64,000 nucleotides of DNA from Gardnerella coleohominis (lineage in GTDB: Bacteria > Actinomycetota > Actinomycetes > Actinomycetales > Bifidobacteriaceae). The position numbers were made by a program, and so were the translations under genes. Where the stretch lies: the NCBI RefSeq assembly GCF_002896555.1, contig NZ_MNLH01000002.1, positions 310,001 through 374,000 of the forward strand, written 5' to 3'. Below are positions 28,612 to 38,548 of this stretch, one piece after another (position 1 is the stretch's first letter; each line of letters begins with the position of its first letter). A model generated the notes under the pieces. It saw only the letters and a program-made list of their open reading frames with translations. It was not told the origin of the DNA and made no database searches.

Positions 28612-29430
28612 ATGGGTCAGAAGATCAATCCTTTCGGCTATCGCCTGGGCATTACCGAGAATCATCGTTCTAAGTGGTTCTCTGATTCCACTAAGGCTGG
28701 CGAGCGTTACCGTGACTTCGTTCTTGAGGATGACAAGATTCGCAAGGAAATGAGCCACGACCTCGAACGTGCAGGTGTATCTCGTATTGTTATCGAGCGT
28801 ACTCGTGATCGCGTGCGTGTGGATATTCACACAGCTCGCCCAGGTATCGTTATCGGTCGTCGTGGTGCAGAAGCTGAGCGCGTTCGTGCAAAGCTCGAGA
28901 AGCTCACAGGCAAACAAGTACAGCTCAACATCTTCGAAGTGAAGAACGCTGCACTTGACGCTCAGTTGGTTGCTCAGGGTATTGCGGAACAGTTGACAAA
29001 CCGCGTTACATTCCGTCGTGCTATGCGTAAAGCTCAGCAGGACGCTATGCGCGCAGGAGCCAAGGGTATCCGTATCAAGCTTTCCGGCCGCCTTGGCGGT
29101 GCGGAAATGAGCCGTTCTGAGTTCTACCGTGAGGGTCGCGTTCCACTGCAGACCCTTCGCGCCCTCATTGATTATGGCTTCTTTGAAGCTAAGACCACTT
29201 ACGGCCGTATTGGCGTAAAGGTCTGGATTTATAAGGGCGATATGACTGAGCGTGAGTTTGAAGAGCAGCAGGCACAGCAGGGCAAGCGTGAAGGTCGCCG
29301 TAACAGCGATCGTCGTCCACGTCGTGGAGCACGTTCTGCTAACCAGCAGAAGGCTGCTGAAGCACAGGCTGAAAAGCCAGCTGAAGCTGTAGCTGCTGAG
29401 GCTCCTGCCGCAACGGAAACGAAGGAGTGA
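28612..29430 (+). CDS. rpsC: Ribosomal protein uS3
   Basis: The 272-residue protein forms part of the mRNA entry channel and carries a KH domain with [20 protein letters not shown]. The core ends around [17 protein letters not shown]-terminal Ala/Glu/Lys tail of about 55 residues is an actinobacterial-type extension. It starts two bases after rplV. Confidence 0.98.
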   Translation: MGQKINPFGYRLGITENHRSKWFSDSTKAGERYRDFVLEDDKIRKEMSHDLERAGVSRIVIERTRDRVRVDIHTARPGIVIGRRGAEAERVRAKLEKLTGKQVQLNIFEVKNAALDAQLVAQGIAEQLTNRVTFRRAMRKAQQDAMRAGAKGIRIKLSGRLGGAEMSRSEFYREGRVPLQTLRALIDYGFFEAKTTYGRIGVKVWIYKGDMTEREFEEQQAQQGKREGRRNSDRRPRRGARSANQQKAAEAQAEKPAEAVAAEAPAATETKE

Positions 29431-29434
29431 GCAG

Positions 29435-29854
29435 ATGCTTATCCCAAAGAGGACAAAATATCGCAAGCAGCACCGTCCTACCCGAAGCGGCATGTCTAAG
29501 GGTGGTACCGCAATCGCTTTCGGTGATTTCGGTATTCAGGCGCTGGCTCCGGCGTACATCACTAACCGTCAGATCGAGGCAGCTCGTATCGCCATGACCC
29601 GCTACATCAAGCGTGGTGGTCGTGTGTGGATTACGGTCTTCCCAGATCGTCCATTGACCAAGCATCCGCTTGGTGCACGAATGGGTTCCGGTAAAGGTGC
29701 TCCAGAATTCTGGATTGCCAATATTCACCCAGGACGTGTAATGTTTGAAATCGGTGGTGTTTCTGAGGACATCGCTCGCGAGGCTTTGCGCCGCGCCATC
29801 GATAAGCTCCCTATGAAATGCCGTGTTATTGCGCGTGAAGGCGGTGACATCTGA
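29435..29854 (+). CDS. rplP: Ribosomal protein uL16
   Basis: The 139-residue protein sits near the A-site tRNA and begins [20 protein letters not shown], with [19 protein letters not shown] and the [16 protein letters not shown] motif. Its stop overlaps the rpmC start by one base. Confidence 0.98.
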   Translation: MLIPKRTKYRKQHRPTRSGMSKGGTAIAFGDFGIQALAPAYITNRQIEAARIAMTRYIKRGGRVWITVFPDRPLTKHPLGARMGSGKGAPEFWIANIHPGRVMFEIGGVSEDIAREALRRAIDKLPMKCRVIAREGGDI

Positions 29855-30105
29855 TGCCAGTCGGAACTGCAGACTACACCATCAAGAATTTGAACGAGAA
29901 GACCAATGCTGAAATTGAAGGCTTCTTGAAGAAGTCCAAGGAAGAGCTTTTTAACTTGCGCTTCCAGGCAGCAACCGGTCAACTTGAAAACACCGCTCGC
30001 CTCAAGGCTGTCAAGCACGACATTGCTAGGATGTATACTGTCCTACGTGAGCGTGAACTCGGCATTAGCCAAGAGCCAAGCGTGACTGAGGTCAAGGAGA
30101 AGTAA
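29854..30105 (+). CDS. rpmC: Ribosomal protein uL29
   Basis: The 83-residue two-helix exit-site protein has [20 protein letters not shown] and the [19 protein letters not shown] block. The overlap (TGATG) with rplP indicates coupling. The N- and C-terminal extensions are a little longer than in E. coli. Confidence 0.96.
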   Translation: MPVGTADYTIKNLNEKTNAEIEGFLKKSKEELFNLRFQAATGQLENTARLKAVKHDIARMYTVLRERELGISQEPSVTEVKEK

Positions 30106-30107
30106 GC

Positions 30108-30374
30108 ATGGCTGAGAACCAAGAGCGCAACTTCCGCAAGGTTCGTCGCGGCTACGTCGTGTCCGAAGCCATGGACAAGACGATTACTGTCGAGTTGGAA
30201 CAGCGTTCAACCCATCCACTTTATGGTAAGGTTGTTCGTTCCACCAGCAAGGTCAAAGCCCATGATGAACACAACGAGGCACATGTTGGCGACCTCGTGA
30301 GTATTATGGAAACTCGGCACGTGAGCAAGACCAAGTGCTGGCGTCTCGAATCTATTATCGAGCGCGCCAAGTAA
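30108..30374 (+). CDS. rpsQ: Ribosomal protein uS17
   Basis: This 88-residue primary 16S-binding protein contains [20 protein letters not shown] and [20 protein letters not shown]. It is the last gene of the S10 part of the cluster; a 91-bp spacer with a hairpin separates it from rplN. Confidence 0.98.
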   Translation: MAENQERNFRKVRRGYVVSEAMDKTITVELEQRSTHPLYGKVVRSTSKVKAHDEHNEAHVGDLVSIMETRHVSKTKCWRLESIIERAK

Positions 30375-30391
30375 ACAAGTTCGGCAAGGCT

Positions 30392-30439
30392 CCGCACTTC
30401 ACCCGTGTCTGTTCTTTTGATCAGCACGGGTGAGTGGGG
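30392..30439 (+). promoter_or_regulatory. Hairpin between rpsQ and rplN
   Basis: CACCCGTG pairs perfectly with CACGGGTG across a loop of about 17 nt, and the stem extends outward as CCGCACT/AGTGGGG with one bulge. No T-tract follows, so it is not an ordinary terminator. A processing site or attenuation structure between the S10 and spc parts is possible. Confidence 0.65.
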
Positions 30440-30465
30440 AGAACCAGCTCGGCTAAGGAGAATCA

Positions 30466-30834
30466 ATGATTCAGCAGGAAACGCGGCTTCATGTCGCCGA
30501 CAACACGGGTGCTAAGGAATTACTTGCCATCCGCGTGCTCGGTGGATCGAAGCGACGCTATGCCGGCATCGGCGACATCATCGTCGCCTCCGTCAAGGAC
30601 GCGATCCCTGGCGGGTCGGTCAAGAAAGGCGACGTAGTCAAGGCTGTCGTCGTCCGTACTGTCAAGGAACATCGTCGTATCGATGGTTCCTATATTAAGT
30701 TCGACGAGAACGCCGCCGTCATTCTCGGCTCTGGCCGTGAACCAAAGGGCACTCGTATCTTCGGACCAGTCGGTCGTGAATTGCGCGATAAGCGCTTCAT
30801 GAAGATTGTGTCCCTAGCCCCGGAGGTGATCTGA
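30466..30834 (+). CDS. rplN: Ribosomal protein uL14
   Basis: The 122-residue subunit-interface protein begins [20 protein letters not shown] and contains [20 protein letters not shown] and [20 protein letters not shown]. It is the first gene of the spc part, preceded by AAGGAG. Its first 200 bp are much richer in GC than the rest of the window. Confidence 0.98.
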   Translation: MIQQETRLHVADNTGAKELLAIRVLGGSKRRYAGIGDIIVASVKDAIPGGSVKKGDVVKAVVVRTVKEHRRIDGSYIKFDENAAVILGSGREPKGTRIFGPVGRELRDKRFMKIVSLAPEVI

Positions 30835-30835
30835 T

Positions 30836-31171
30836 ATGGTAGCCAAAATTAAGTCCGGCGACCAGGTAAAGGTCATTCGCGGTAAGGATCGCGGTAAGGA
30901 AGGCAAAGTACTTCGCGTACTTGCCGAAGACCGTCTTATTGTCGAGGGTGTACAGGTTGTTAAGAAGCACGTTCGTGCCACCCAGCAGGGTCAGCAGGCG
31001 GGCATTGTTTCTGTAGAGGCTCCAATCCATCGTTCTAACGTGATGGTTATTGACCCAGAAACTAAGCAGCCTACCCGCGTTGGCGTGATCGTCAAGCAAG
31101 AGGCTCGTGACGGCAAGGTGAAAACCGTGCGCGTGCGTGTCGCCAAGAAGTCCGGAAAGGAGCTGGCATGA
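30836..31171 (+). CDS. rplX: Ribosomal protein uL24
   Basis: The 111-residue assembly-initiator protein carries the KOW motif [20 protein letters not shown]. It starts one base after the rplN stop. GGAGGTGATC inside the end of rplN is its ribosome-binding site. Confidence 0.97.
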   Translation: MVAKIKSGDQVKVIRGKDRGKEGKVLRVLAEDRLIVEGVQVVKKHVRATQQGQQAGIVSVEAPIHRSNVMVIDPETKQPTRVGVIVKQEARDGKVKTVRVRVAKKSGKELA

Positions 31172-31740
31172 CCGATACTATTGTTGAGGCACCGGCAACT
31201 CCGCGCTTAAAGCAGCAATATAATGATCAAATCGTTCCTGCCTTGGAAAAGGAATTTGGACATACTAATCCTATGCAAGTAGCTCGCGTGCAAAAGATCG
31301 TCGTATCTATGGGCGTCGGTGCAGCTGCTCGTGATTCCAAACTTATCGAAGGCGCGATTAAAGATCTCACTTTGATCACTGGCCAGAAGCCAAAGGTCAC
31401 CAAGGCTAAGAAGTCTGTCGCACAATTCCATTTGCGTGAAGGCCAGGCTATTGGTGCTTATGTAACACTTCGTGGCGATCGTATGTGGGAATTCTTGGAT
31501 CGTCTGCTCACTCTGGCTTTGCCACGTATTCGCGATTTCCGCGGTATTAGTGGCAACCAGTTTGACGGTCAGGGAAATTACAACTTTGGTCTCACTGAAC
31601 AGTCTATGTTCCATGAGATTGATCCTGACTCGATTGATCATCAGCGTGGTATGGACATCACCGTGGTGACCACCACCAAGGACGATGTGGAAGCTAAATC
31701 TTTGCTTAAGCATCTCGGCTTCCCATTCAAGGAGAACTGA
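31168..31740 (+). CDS. rplE: Ribosomal protein uL5
   Basis: The 190-residue 5S rRNA-binding protein contains [35 protein letters not shown] and the GMDITVVTT end block. It overlaps rplX by four bases (ATGA). Confidence 0.98.
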   Translation: MTDTIVEAPATPRLKQQYNDQIVPALEKEFGHTNPMQVARVQKIVVSMGVGAAARDSKLIEGAIKDLTLITGQKPKVTKAKKSVAQFHLREGQAIGAYVTLRGDRMWEFLDRLLTLALPRIRDFRGISGNQFDGQGNYNFGLTEQSMFHEIDPDSIDHQRGMDITVVTTTKDDVEAKSLLKHLGFPFKEN

Positions 31741-31741
31741 A

Positions 31742-31927
31742 ATGGCAAAAACCGCTCTGAAAAACAAGGCGGCCGCTAAGCCGAAGTTCAAGGTGCGCGC
31801 TTATACGCGCTGCCAGGTTTGTGGTCGTCCCCACTCCGTGTATCGCAAGTTCGGTTTGTGCCGCGTATGCCTTCGTGAAAAGGCTCATCGCGGTGAACTG
31901 CCGGGTGTTACGAAGTCCAGTTGGTAA
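31742..31927 (+). CDS. rpsZ: Ribosomal protein uS14, zinc-type
   Basis: The 61-residue protein has two CxxC knuckles (CQVCGRPH and [16 protein letters not shown]), marking the zinc-binding form of S14. The start at 31742 lies one base after the rplE stop; the longer open frame inside rplE is not used. Bacteria that also hold a zinc-free S14 swap the two under zinc limitation; whether that applies here cannot be seen. Confidence 0.96.
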   Translation: MAKTALKNKAAAKPKFKVRAYTRCQVCGRPHSVYRKFGLCRVCLREKAHRGELPGVTKSSW

Positions 31928-32012
31928 ATATCGACGCTGAAGGTCCACTGCCGATGACAGAAAGTCTAGAAAATGGCGGTGGAAACCACGGCGAGAAAGG
32001 GCGTTAGCCCAC

Positions 32013-32411
32013 ATGACAATGACAGATCCTATCGCAGATATGTTGACACGTCTGCGTAATGCGAGCGCGGCAAAGCACGATACAGTGGATATGCCGTACT
32101 CCAAGTTCAAGGCGAATATCGCCGAGATTCTGAAGCGCGAAGGCTATATTAAGGACTTTGCTGCTAAGGAAGCCAAGGTTGGACAGACATTGGAAATTAC
32201 GTTGAAGTACGGTTCCAATGGTCAGCGTTCCATCCAGGGTATTAAGCGCATTTCTAAGCCAGGCTTGCGTCGTTATGCAAAGTCTGACTCTTTGCCAATG
32301 CCTCTTGGTGGCCTCGGTATCGCAATCATCTCGACTAGCTCGGGATTGTTGACCCAGAAGGAATGCCTCGATCGAGGCATTGGCGGCGAAATCGTCGCTT
32401 ACGTATGGTGA
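32013..32411 (+). CDS. rpsH: Ribosomal protein uS8
   Basis: The 132-residue 16S central-domain binder begins [20 protein letters not shown] and ends with [21 protein letters not shown] and the usual VAYVW C-terminus. In E. coli it is the spc-operon translational repressor. An 85-bp spacer separates it from rpsZ. Confidence 0.98.
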   Translation: MTMTDPIADMLTRLRNASAAKHDTVDMPYSKFKANIAEILKREGYIKDFAAKEAKVGQTLEITLKYGSNGQRSIQGIKRISKPGLRRYAKSDSLPMPLGGLGIAIISTSSGLLTQKECLDRGIGGEIVAYVW

Positions 32412-32427
32412 GAAAGGAGAGCTGAAA

Positions 32428-32967
32428 ATGGCATCGCATATTGGTAAGCTCCCCGTCGACATCCCTGCAGGCGTGGAAGTTAAAATTGAAGGTCAGGCTT
32501 TTAGCGCCAAGGGTGCTAAGGGTACTGATAACTATGTAATCCCAGAAGGCATCACTGCTGAGGTTGCTGATGGTCAGGTTGTACTGACTCCTGCTGACGA
32601 TTTGCGTCCAACTCGTGCAAAGCATGGTTTGGCTCGTGCAATCGTGGCTTCCATCGTTAAGGGCGTTCACGAAGGTTACGCCAAGACTTTGGATATTGTT
32701 GGTACTGGTTATCGTGCTGCTAAGAAGGGTAAGGGTATTGAATTCTCCCTTGGCTATTCTCACACGATTACTATTGAACCTCCTGAAGGCATCGAATTAG
32801 AGTTGCCGAATCCCAACCAGGTAATCGTCAAGGGCACTGATAAGCAGGTCGTTGGCCAGGTTGCCGCTAACATTCGCAAGCTTCGCGCCCCTGAACCATA
32901 TAAGGGCAAGGGCATCAAGTACTCAGATGAGCGTATCTTGCGCAAGGCTGGAAAGGCTGGTAAGTGA
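32428..32967 (+). CDS. rplF: Ribosomal protein uL6
   Basis: The 179-residue protein at the base of the factor-binding stalk starts [18 protein letters not shown] and ends with the conserved [24 protein letters not shown] 32428 follows AAAGGAGAG; the frame is open into rpsH but is not used. Confidence 0.98.
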   Translation: MASHIGKLPVDIPAGVEVKIEGQAFSAKGAKGTDNYVIPEGITAEVADGQVVLTPADDLRPTRAKHGLARAIVASIVKGVHEGYAKTLDIVGTGYRAAKKGKGIEFSLGYSHTITIEPPEGIELELPNPNQVIVKGTDKQVVGQVAANIRKLRAPEPYKGKGIKYSDERILRKAGKAGK

Positions 32968-32968
32968 T

Positions 32969-33340
32969 ATGAGCGTCAAGATTTTCGGTAAAGGTACGAA
33001 AGTCGCGCGTTTGCGTCGTCACGCCCGTCTTCGTAAGCGTATCTCCGGTACGTCGGAGCGTCCTCGTTTGGTCGTTTCTCGTTCCAACCGTCATATGGTT
33101 GCTCAGATTGTGGATGACACCAAAGGTATTACTTTGGTAAGCGCTTCCACTCTGACTTCTGACTTCGCTGGTTTCACTGGCACGAAGACTGAAGCTGCAG
33201 CTAAGGTTGGCGAGTTAATCGCAGCTAAAGCGAAGGAAGCGGGCATCACCGCTGTTGTCTTCGATCGTGGCGGTAACAAATATCATGGTCGCGTCGCAGC
33301 TGTTGCTGAAGGCGCCCGTCAGGGAGGTCTAGCACTGTGA
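32969..33340 (+). CDS. rplR: Ribosomal protein uL18
   Basis: The 123-residue 5S rRNA binder contains [20 protein letters not shown] and [20 protein letters not shown]. It starts one base after the rplF stop. The final codons overlap the rpsE start by four bases. Confidence 0.98.
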   Translation: MSVKIFGKGTKVARLRRHARLRKRISGTSERPRLVVSRSNRHMVAQIVDDTKGITLVSASTLTSDFAGFTGTKTEAAAKVGELIAAKAKEAGITAVVFDRGGNKYHGRVAAVAEGARQGGLAL

Positions 33341-34065
33341 GCGACAACGAAAAGGAAACCCAAGTGGCTGAAGAAACTCAGAACACTCAGGCATCCGCTG
33401 AGGAACGCAATGATGACCGTCGTTCTCGCCGTTCTAAGGGCGAGGGCAAGCGCGGTGAACGTCGTAGCCGTCGTGAAGAAAACCGCGGTGAAGAGCTTCT
33501 CGATCGCGTTGTAACCATTAACCGTGTTTCTAAGACACACAAGGGTGGTCGTACTTTTAGCTTTGCAGCATTAGTTGTTGTAGGCGACGGTAAGGGCACT
33601 GTCGGTGTTGGTTATGGTAAGTCTCGCGAAGTCCCAGCAGCTATTGCTAAGGGTCAGCTCGATGCTAAGAAGCATATGTTTACTGTTCCACGCATTCGTG
33701 GTACCGTCACCCATCCGGTTCTCGGTCATGATGCTGCTGGTACTGTTTTGCTTCGCCCAGCTGCTCCTGGTACTGGTGTAATTGCTGGTGGTGCAGTGCG
33801 CGCCGTTATGGAATGCGCAGGCATTACTGATATCCTCACCAAGTCCATGGGCTCTGCAACCGCTGTTAACGTGGTTCGCGCAACTGTGGATGCTTTGAAG
33901 AAGCTTGAAGAGCCAGAAGAAATTTCTGCTCGTCGTGGTCTTTCCCTCGAGGAAGTTGCACCTGATGCTTTGCTTCGCGAACGTGCTGCAGGTATTGCTG
34001 AAGCACGTAAGGCTCGCGAAGAAGCTCAAGCTGCAAAGGCTCAAGCTGCAAAGGATGGTGAGTGA
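33337..34065 (+). CDS. rpsE: Ribosomal protein uS5
   Basis: The 242-residue decoding-fidelity protein starts with GTG. A charged Arg/Glu extension of about 50 residues comes first, then [20 protein letters not shown] and [20 protein letters not shown]. The core ends at about residue 215 with a coiled Ala/Glu/Lys tail. GGGAGG in the end of rplR serves as its ribosome-binding site. Confidence 0.98.
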   Translation: MSDNEKETQVAEETQNTQASAEERNDDRRSRRSKGEGKRGERRSRREENRGEELLDRVVTINRVSKTHKGGRTFSFAALVVVGDGKGTVGVGYGKSREVPAAIAKGQLDAKKHMFTVPRIRGTVTHPVLGHDAAGTVLLRPAAPGTGVIAGGAVRAVMECAGITDILTKSMGSATAVNVVRATVDALKKLEEPEEISARRGLSLEEVAPDALLRERAAGIAEARKAREEAQAAKAQAAKDGE

Positions 34066-34247
34066 TGTCTAATTTGAAGATCACTCTGGTACACGGTTTG
34101 GTTCATTCCACCGAGCGCCAGCGCGCAAACGTTCGCACTCTTGGCCTTCATAAGATTGGTCACAGTGTTGTTCGTGAAGACACCCCCGTCAATCGTGGCT
34201 TGGTAATGGCCGTGCGCCACTTGGTAAGCGTCGAGGAGGTTGACTGA
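34065..34247 (+). CDS. rpmD: Ribosomal protein uL30
   Basis: The 60-residue protein begins [20 protein letters not shown] and contains [19 protein letters not shown] 34065 shares its A with the rpsE TGA; a GTG one codon earlier is possible but less likely. Confidence 0.96.
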   Translation: MSNLKITLVHGLVHSTERQRANVRTLGLHKIGHSVVREDTPVNRGLVMAVRHLVSVEEVD

Positions 34248-34249
34248 TT

Positions 34250-34705
34250 ATGGCTAATGAAGAACCAATGCTTCACATGCACACGTTGCGTCCAGCTCCA
34301 GGAGCTAACAAGGATCGCATTCGTGTTGGCCGTGGTGAAGGCTCTAAGGGTAAAACTTCTGGTCGTGGCGATAAAGGTACGAAGAAGCGTTACCAAGTTC
34401 GTCCAGGCTTTGAAGGCGGTCAGCTTCCACTTTACATGCGTTTACCAAAGCTTCGCGGCTTTAGAAGTCCTTTCAAGAAGGAATTCCAGGTAGTGAACGT
34501 TGCAACTCTTGCTGAGCTTTTCCCAAAGGGTGGCGAAGTTACTGTTGCTGACTTGGTAGTCAAGGGCGCTGTGCGTGATGGCTATCCTGTTAAGGTTTTG
34601 GGCGATGGCGATTTGAGCGTCGCTTTGAACTTGAAGGGTGTAAAGGCTTCTGCTTCTGCTAAGGCTAAGGTTGAAGCTGCTGGTGGCTCTGTTAGCGAAG
34701 AGTAG
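34250..34705 (+). CDS. rplO: Ribosomal protein uL15
   Basis: The 151-residue late-assembly protein has [20 protein letters not shown] followed by [14 protein letters not shown], and [20 protein letters not shown]. It is the last gene before a strong terminator, so secY has its own promoter or depends on read-through. Confidence 0.98.
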   Translation: MANEEPMLHMHTLRPAPGANKDRIRVGRGEGSKGKTSGRGDKGTKKRYQVRPGFEGGQLPLYMRLPKLRGFRSPFKKEFQVVNVATLAELFPKGGEVTVADLVVKGAVRDGYPVKVLGDGDLSVALNLKGVKASASAKAKVEAAGGSVSEE

Positions 34706-34746
34706 TAATACTTTAAGCTAGTTGATAGTCACTTTATAATGCATCG

Positions 34747-34780
34747 ATAATCCCTCCGGCATGTGCTGGAGGGATTATTT
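34747..34780 (+). terminator. Terminator between rplO and secY
   Basis: A perfect 11-bp stem, ATAATCCCTCC/GGAGGGATTAT, with a 10-nt loop and TTT after. The T-tract is short, so partial read-through to secY is possible. Confidence 0.82.
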
Positions 34781-34960
34781 GCTATTAAGATTTGTTTATA
34801 TTTGTTTAGATTTGCTTGCAGTTTATATCTGCTTGCAATAGTTTTATGCTATTTTTCTTAGCGGCGTGCCGGTAGACACCGTAGGTTACACTATTTCCTC
34901 AGAGTTTGTTTTTTTACTGGTTGCGCTTAGATAGTCGCGCAAAAAGGGAGGAAGACCCAG

Positions 34961-36295
34961 GTGAAAACGTTAATCCAGGCCTTCAAGACGAAAGAGTTGA
35001 GGAATAAAATCCTCTTCGTCTTCGCGATGATAATTATTTATCGTATTGGTTCGTTTATCCCGATCCCGGGTGTGAACTATAAAGTAGTGAGTGCTTGCAC
35101 TGCTCGCTTAGCTTCTTCAAACGAGAACTTTATAGGTTTGGTTAACCTGTTTTCTGGCGGTTCTTTGTTGCAGCTTTCTATTTTTGCTTTAGGTGTTATG
35201 CCTTACATCACTGCATCAATTGTTATTCAGTTATTGCGTGTTGTAATTCCGCGATTTGAAGCATTGCACAAAGAAGGTCAGTCCGGTGAAACAAAACTTA
35301 CGCAGTATACTCGTTATCTGACTGTTGGCTTAGCTGTTTTGCAGTCGGTTACTATTCTTGTTACTGCAAGGAATGGAATGCTTTTTGGCGGTATGTGCCC
35401 AGGAGTTATTCCTAATGGAAATGATTTGCCGTTTATGGTTATTATTATGACCGGCGGTACTGGTCTTATCATGTGGATGGCAGAACTTGTTACCGATAAG
35501 GGTATTGGTCAAGGTATGTCAGTCTTAATCTTCATGTCTATATGCGCTGGATTCTTGCCAAAGCTTTGGGGTATTGGCTGGGGTAGCAACGGTTCAGATG
35601 GCGATTGGGTTAAGTTCGGCATTGTTACTGGCGTTCTGCTTGTTATTCTTGTGTTTGTTGATTTCGTGGAGCTTGCTCAGCGTCGTATTCCTGTGCAGTA
35701 CACGCGTCGTATGATTGGCCGTAAGATGTACGGCGGCTCATCAACTTATCTTCCATTGAAAGTTAATATGAGCGGCGTTATTCCACCAATCTTTGCTTCG
35801 TCTATTCTTGCTGTTCCAACGCTTATTGCTCAGTTTGGTAATAGGGATCAACAGTGGGTTAAGTGGATTGAAGAGAATTTTGCAAATACAACATCTGTTT
35901 GGTATATCGCTTTGTATGCTTTGATGATTGTATTCTTCTGCTTCTTCTACACTGAGATTACTTTTAACACTGATGAAACTGCTGATAATATGAAGGAATA
36001 CGGCGGATTTATCCCAGGTATTCGTGCAGGCAGCGCTACAAGCAAGTATCTTAGCTATGTTATGAACAGATTGAACACTGTTGGTGCTGTTTACTTACTA
36101 TTTGTTGCTTTGATTCCAACTGTTTTGATTAAGACATTAGACTTGAACACCAAGCTTCCATTTGGTGGTACTACGATTTTGATTATTGCAGGCGTTGGTT
36201 TGGATACTTTGCGTCAAGCATTGGCTCAAACCGAACAGTTCCAGTACGCTGGATTCTTGTTCAATCATGATGCAAAGAATCAAGTATCTAAGTAA
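34961..36295 (+). CDS. secY: Preprotein translocase subunit SecY
   Basis: This is the 444-residue channel subunit of the Sec translocon, with ten membrane segments. It starts with GTG after GGGAGGAAG. Typical blocks are FVFAMIIIYRIGSFIPIPGV, GALSIFALGVMPYITASI-like sequence at residues 73-90, NMSGVIPPIFASSILAVPT, and FNTDETADNMKEYGGFIPGI. The last codons begin a short 13-bp tandem duplication. Confidence 0.98.
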   Translation: MKTLIQAFKTKELRNKILFVFAMIIIYRIGSFIPIPGVNYKVVSACTARLASSNENFIGLVNLFSGGSLLQLSIFALGVMPYITASIVIQLLRVVIPRFEALHKEGQSGETKLTQYTRYLTVGLAVLQSVTILVTARNGMLFGGMCPGVIPNGNDLPFMVIIMTGGTGLIMWMAELVTDKGIGQGMSVLIFMSICAGFLPKLWGIGWGSNGSDGDWVKFGIVTGVLLVILVFVDFVELAQRRIPVQYTRRMIGRKMYGGSSTYLPLKVNMSGVIPPIFASSILAVPTLIAQFGNRDQQWVKWIEENFANTTSVWYIALYALMIVFFCFFYTEITFNTDETADNMKEYGGFIPGIRAGSATSKYLSYVMNRLNTVGAVYLLFVALIPTVLIKTLDLNTKLPFGGTTILIIAGVGLDTLRQALAQTEQFQYAGFLFNHDAKNQVSK

Positions 36296-36297
36296 GT

Positions 36298-36326
36298 TAA
36301 GTATCTAAATTAAGTATCTAAATTAC
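36298..36326 (+). repeat. 13-bp tandem duplication just after secY
   Basis: TTAAGTATCTAAA occurs twice in tandem directly after the stop, and a third, diverged copy (CAAGTATCTAAGT) lies over the secY stop codon itself. Confidence 0.75.
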
Positions 36327-36350
36327 AGCACTTAAGCTAAGGAGATTGAT

Positions 36351-36911
36351 ATGCGATTGCTGATTATGGGACCGCAAGGCGTTGGCAAAGGTACTCAGGC
36401 CGCGTTATTGAGTGAACACTATGATATTCCAGCTATTTCTACTGGTGATATTTTCCGTTACAATCTTAAGAATCAAACGGAGCTCGGTAAACAGGTTCAG
36501 GGATATCTTGACAAAGGTGAGTTGGTTCCTGATGAGCTAACTAACAGCATTGTGAAGGATCGTTTAGCTCAAGATGACACTAAAAAGGGTTGGATTCTTG
36601 ACGGATATCCTCGTAATGCTTCTCAGGTTCAAGCCTTAGACAGGATGCTTGAGGAACTTAATACTCCTCTGGATCATGTTGTGGCTTTGGAGGCTGAGCG
36701 TGATGTTTTAATTGAGCGTATGAAGAAGCGCGCAGTTGAGCAGGGTCGTTCAGATGATACTCCTGAGGTTATTGCTAAGCGTCTTGAAACTTATGAGCGC
36801 GAAACTGCTCCATTGCTTGATATTTATGATAGCCGTGGTCAGTTGGTTGAAGTTGACGGCGTTGGCGATGTAGCTGAGATTAATCATCGCATTATTCAAT
36901 CTTTGAGCTAG
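36351..36911 (+). CDS. adk: Adenylate kinase
   Basis: The 186-residue enzyme catalyses 2 ADP to ATP + AMP in the cytosol. It has the P-loop GPQGVGKGTQA (residues 7-17), the AMP site STGDIFR, and GWILDGYPRNASQV. The LID is short (KKRAVEQGRSDDTPEVIAKR) with no zinc Cys cluster, the short type usual in actinobacteria. AAGGAG is seven bases upstream of the ATG. No map gene follows, unlike in many other bacteria. Confidence 0.97.
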   Translation: MRLLIMGPQGVGKGTQAALLSEHYDIPAISTGDIFRYNLKNQTELGKQVQGYLDKGELVPDELTNSIVKDRLAQDDTKKGWILDGYPRNASQVQALDRMLEELNTPLDHVVALEAERDVLIERMKKRAVEQGRSDDTPEVIAKRLETYERETAPLLDIYDSRGQLVEVDGVGDVAEINHRIIQSLS

Positions 36912-36947
36912 ATTAAGTTCTTTGAACTGAAGTAAAACTTAATTATT

Positions 36948-36989
36948 AGCGCCTGGTGCGACACGCCGAATGTCGTATTGGGCGCTTTT
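36948..36989 (+). terminator. Terminator after adk
   Basis: AGCGCC and GGCGCT form the base of the stem, an inner GCGACA/TGTCGT pairing extends it, and TTTT follows. The 11-mer CGACACGCCGA in its loop also occurs at 4230. Confidence 0.65.
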
Positions 36990-37059
36990 GCTGTATTATT
37001 AAAGATTGGTGTGTCTTCGGACGCGCAAAGTATTATGTCCAAGGATCGGAACGAGGCTC

Positions 37060-37278
37060 ATGGCAAAAGACGGTGTGATTGAAGTCGAAGGCAGAGTAGT
37101 TGAAGCATTGCCTAATGCGATGTTTCGCGTGCAGCTTGAGAACGAACACATCGTGCTCGCTACAATTTCGGGCAAGATGCGTAAGAATTATATTCGCATT
37201 CTGCCGCAGGATCGCGTTGTGCTAGAAATGAGTCCATATGATTTGAACCGTGGACGTATTACGTACCGATACAAGTAA
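37060..37278 (+). CDS. infA: Translation initiation factor IF-1
   Basis: The 72-residue OB-fold protein occupies the ribosomal A site during initiation. It reads [20 protein letters not shown] and has the [16 protein letters not shown] block, essentially invariant in the family. ATG 37060 was chosen over the longer open frame because it gives the exact family length. rpmJ starts 22 bp later. Confidence 0.98.
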   Translation: MAKDGVIEVEGRVVEALPNAMFRVQLENEHIVLATISGKMRKNYIRILPQDRVVLEMSPYDLNRGRITYRYK

Positions 37279-37300
37279 GGTACAAGTAAAAAGGAAAACC

Positions 37301-37414
37301 ATGAAGGTCAGCCCGAGTGTTAAAAAGATCTGCGACAATTGCCGTGTGATCAAACGCAAACGCCGCGTCATGGTGATCTGCACCAACCCACGTCATAAGC
37401 AGCGTCAGGGCTGA
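37301..37414 (+). CDS. rpmJ: Ribosomal protein bL36
   Basis: The 37-residue protein [20 protein letters not shown]... carries the Cys/Cys/Cys/His zinc set (CDNC, then C and H in [12 protein letters not shown]), so it is the zinc-binding form. AAGGAAAACC lies directly upstream. It is too short for routine ORF calling. Confidence 0.97.
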   Translation: MKVSPSVKKICDNCRVIKRKRRVMVICTNPRHKQRQG

Positions 37415-37609
37415 GTAGATTCCCATCGCGGAAATAAAGAAATAAGGCACTAAATCACAGCATTGCTGTTTTAGTTTTAAAGCTTAGTTTTTAAAATCTA
37501 AGTTTTGAAGTTAAGAAGTGACAGCATGCCGAACCCTGGGTGCGCAGGCCCAGGCCGCAATATGCGGGAGATTTGGTGTACGACCTGCGTGAACAGTAAA
37601 GGAATCGCA

Positions 37610-37987
37610 ATGGCACGTCTTGCCGGAGTAGATATTCCCAATGAGAAGCGCATTGAGATTGCCCTCACCTACATTTTTGGTGTTGGACGTACTCGCGCTA
37701 AGGAAACGCTTGCCGCGACCGGTATTAATCCGGACACTCGCGTCAAGGATCTTACTGATGATCAATTAATCACTTTGCGTGATTATCTCGAAGGTAACTA
37801 CAAGATCGAGGGTGATTTGCGTCGTGAAATCGACGCTGATATTCGTCGTAAGATTCAGATCAACTGCTATCAAGGCCAGCGTCATCGCAAGGGTCTTCCT
37901 GTGCGTGGTCAGCGTACTAAGACTAATGCTCGCACTCGTAAGGGTCCGAAGCGTACTGTCGCCGGGAAGAAGAAGGCCACCCGATAG
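37610..37987 (+). CDS. rpsM: Ribosomal protein uS13
   Basis: The 125-residue head protein contacts the P-site tRNA and begins [20 protein letters not shown], with [20 protein letters not shown] near the end. ATG 37610, after AAAGGA, is the family start. The 195-bp leader contains a CCTGGG/CCCAGG hairpin (37535-37554) that might be regulatory. Confidence 0.98.
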   Translation: MARLAGVDIPNEKRIEIALTYIFGVGRTRAKETLAATGINPDTRVKDLTDDQLITLRDYLEGNYKIEGDLRREIDADIRRKIQINCYQGQRHRKGLPVRGQRTKTNARTRKGPKRTVAGKKKATR

Positions 37988-38070
37988 TAGTCGGTGGTCG
38001 GCTCTAGGCCACGAGGTTATTCTCATCGCCTAGACATACCAACTCATTCGTCATTAGGAAACGAGGGTCA

Positions 38071-38469
38071 ATGGCAGCTGCAAAGCAAGCCTCGCGCAAG
38101 CCGCGTCGCCGGGACCGCAAGTCGGTACCGGTTGGGCAGGCGCATATTAAGTCAACATTTAATAACACTATTATCTCCATCACCGATCTATCCGGTGCAG
38201 TCCTTTCCTGGGCTTCCGGTGGTGATGTCGGCTTTAAGGGTTCCCGTAAGTCGACTCCTTACGCTGCAGGTATGGCCGCTGAGTCTGCCGCTCGTAAGGC
38301 TATGGAGCACGGCCTTAAGAAGGTCGATGTGTTTGTTAAGGGTCCAGGTTCCGGTCGTGAAACCGCTATCCGTTCCCTCCAGTCCGCGGGTCTCGAAGTT
38401 GGTTCTATTACCGACGTCACCCCGCAAGCGCATAACGGCGTACGCCCACCAAAGCGTCGCCGCGTCTGA
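38071..38469 (+). CDS. rpsK: Ribosomal protein uS11
   Basis: The 132-residue platform protein contains [37 protein letters not shown] and the universal C-terminus [11 protein letters not shown]. No rpsD follows, which differs from the common rpsK-rpsD-rpoA order. Confidence 0.98.
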   Translation: MAAAKQASRKPRRRDRKSVPVGQAHIKSTFNNTIISITDLSGAVLSWASGGDVGFKGSRKSTPYAAGMAAESAARKAMEHGLKKVDVFVKGPGSGRETAIRSLQSAGLEVGSITDVTPQAHNGVRPPKRRRV

Positions 38470-38548
38470 GCACTCTTACGAATCCATCCATCCAACCCGC
38501 TTATGGAAGGCGTGTGCACCACCGACCAGAAGCTGAAAGGATACCAAA

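Noticed and set aside
28606-29493. 295-codon minus-strand open frame opposite rpsC
   Set aside because: Antisense shadow of a certain ribosomal gene, with no domain or start signal of its own.
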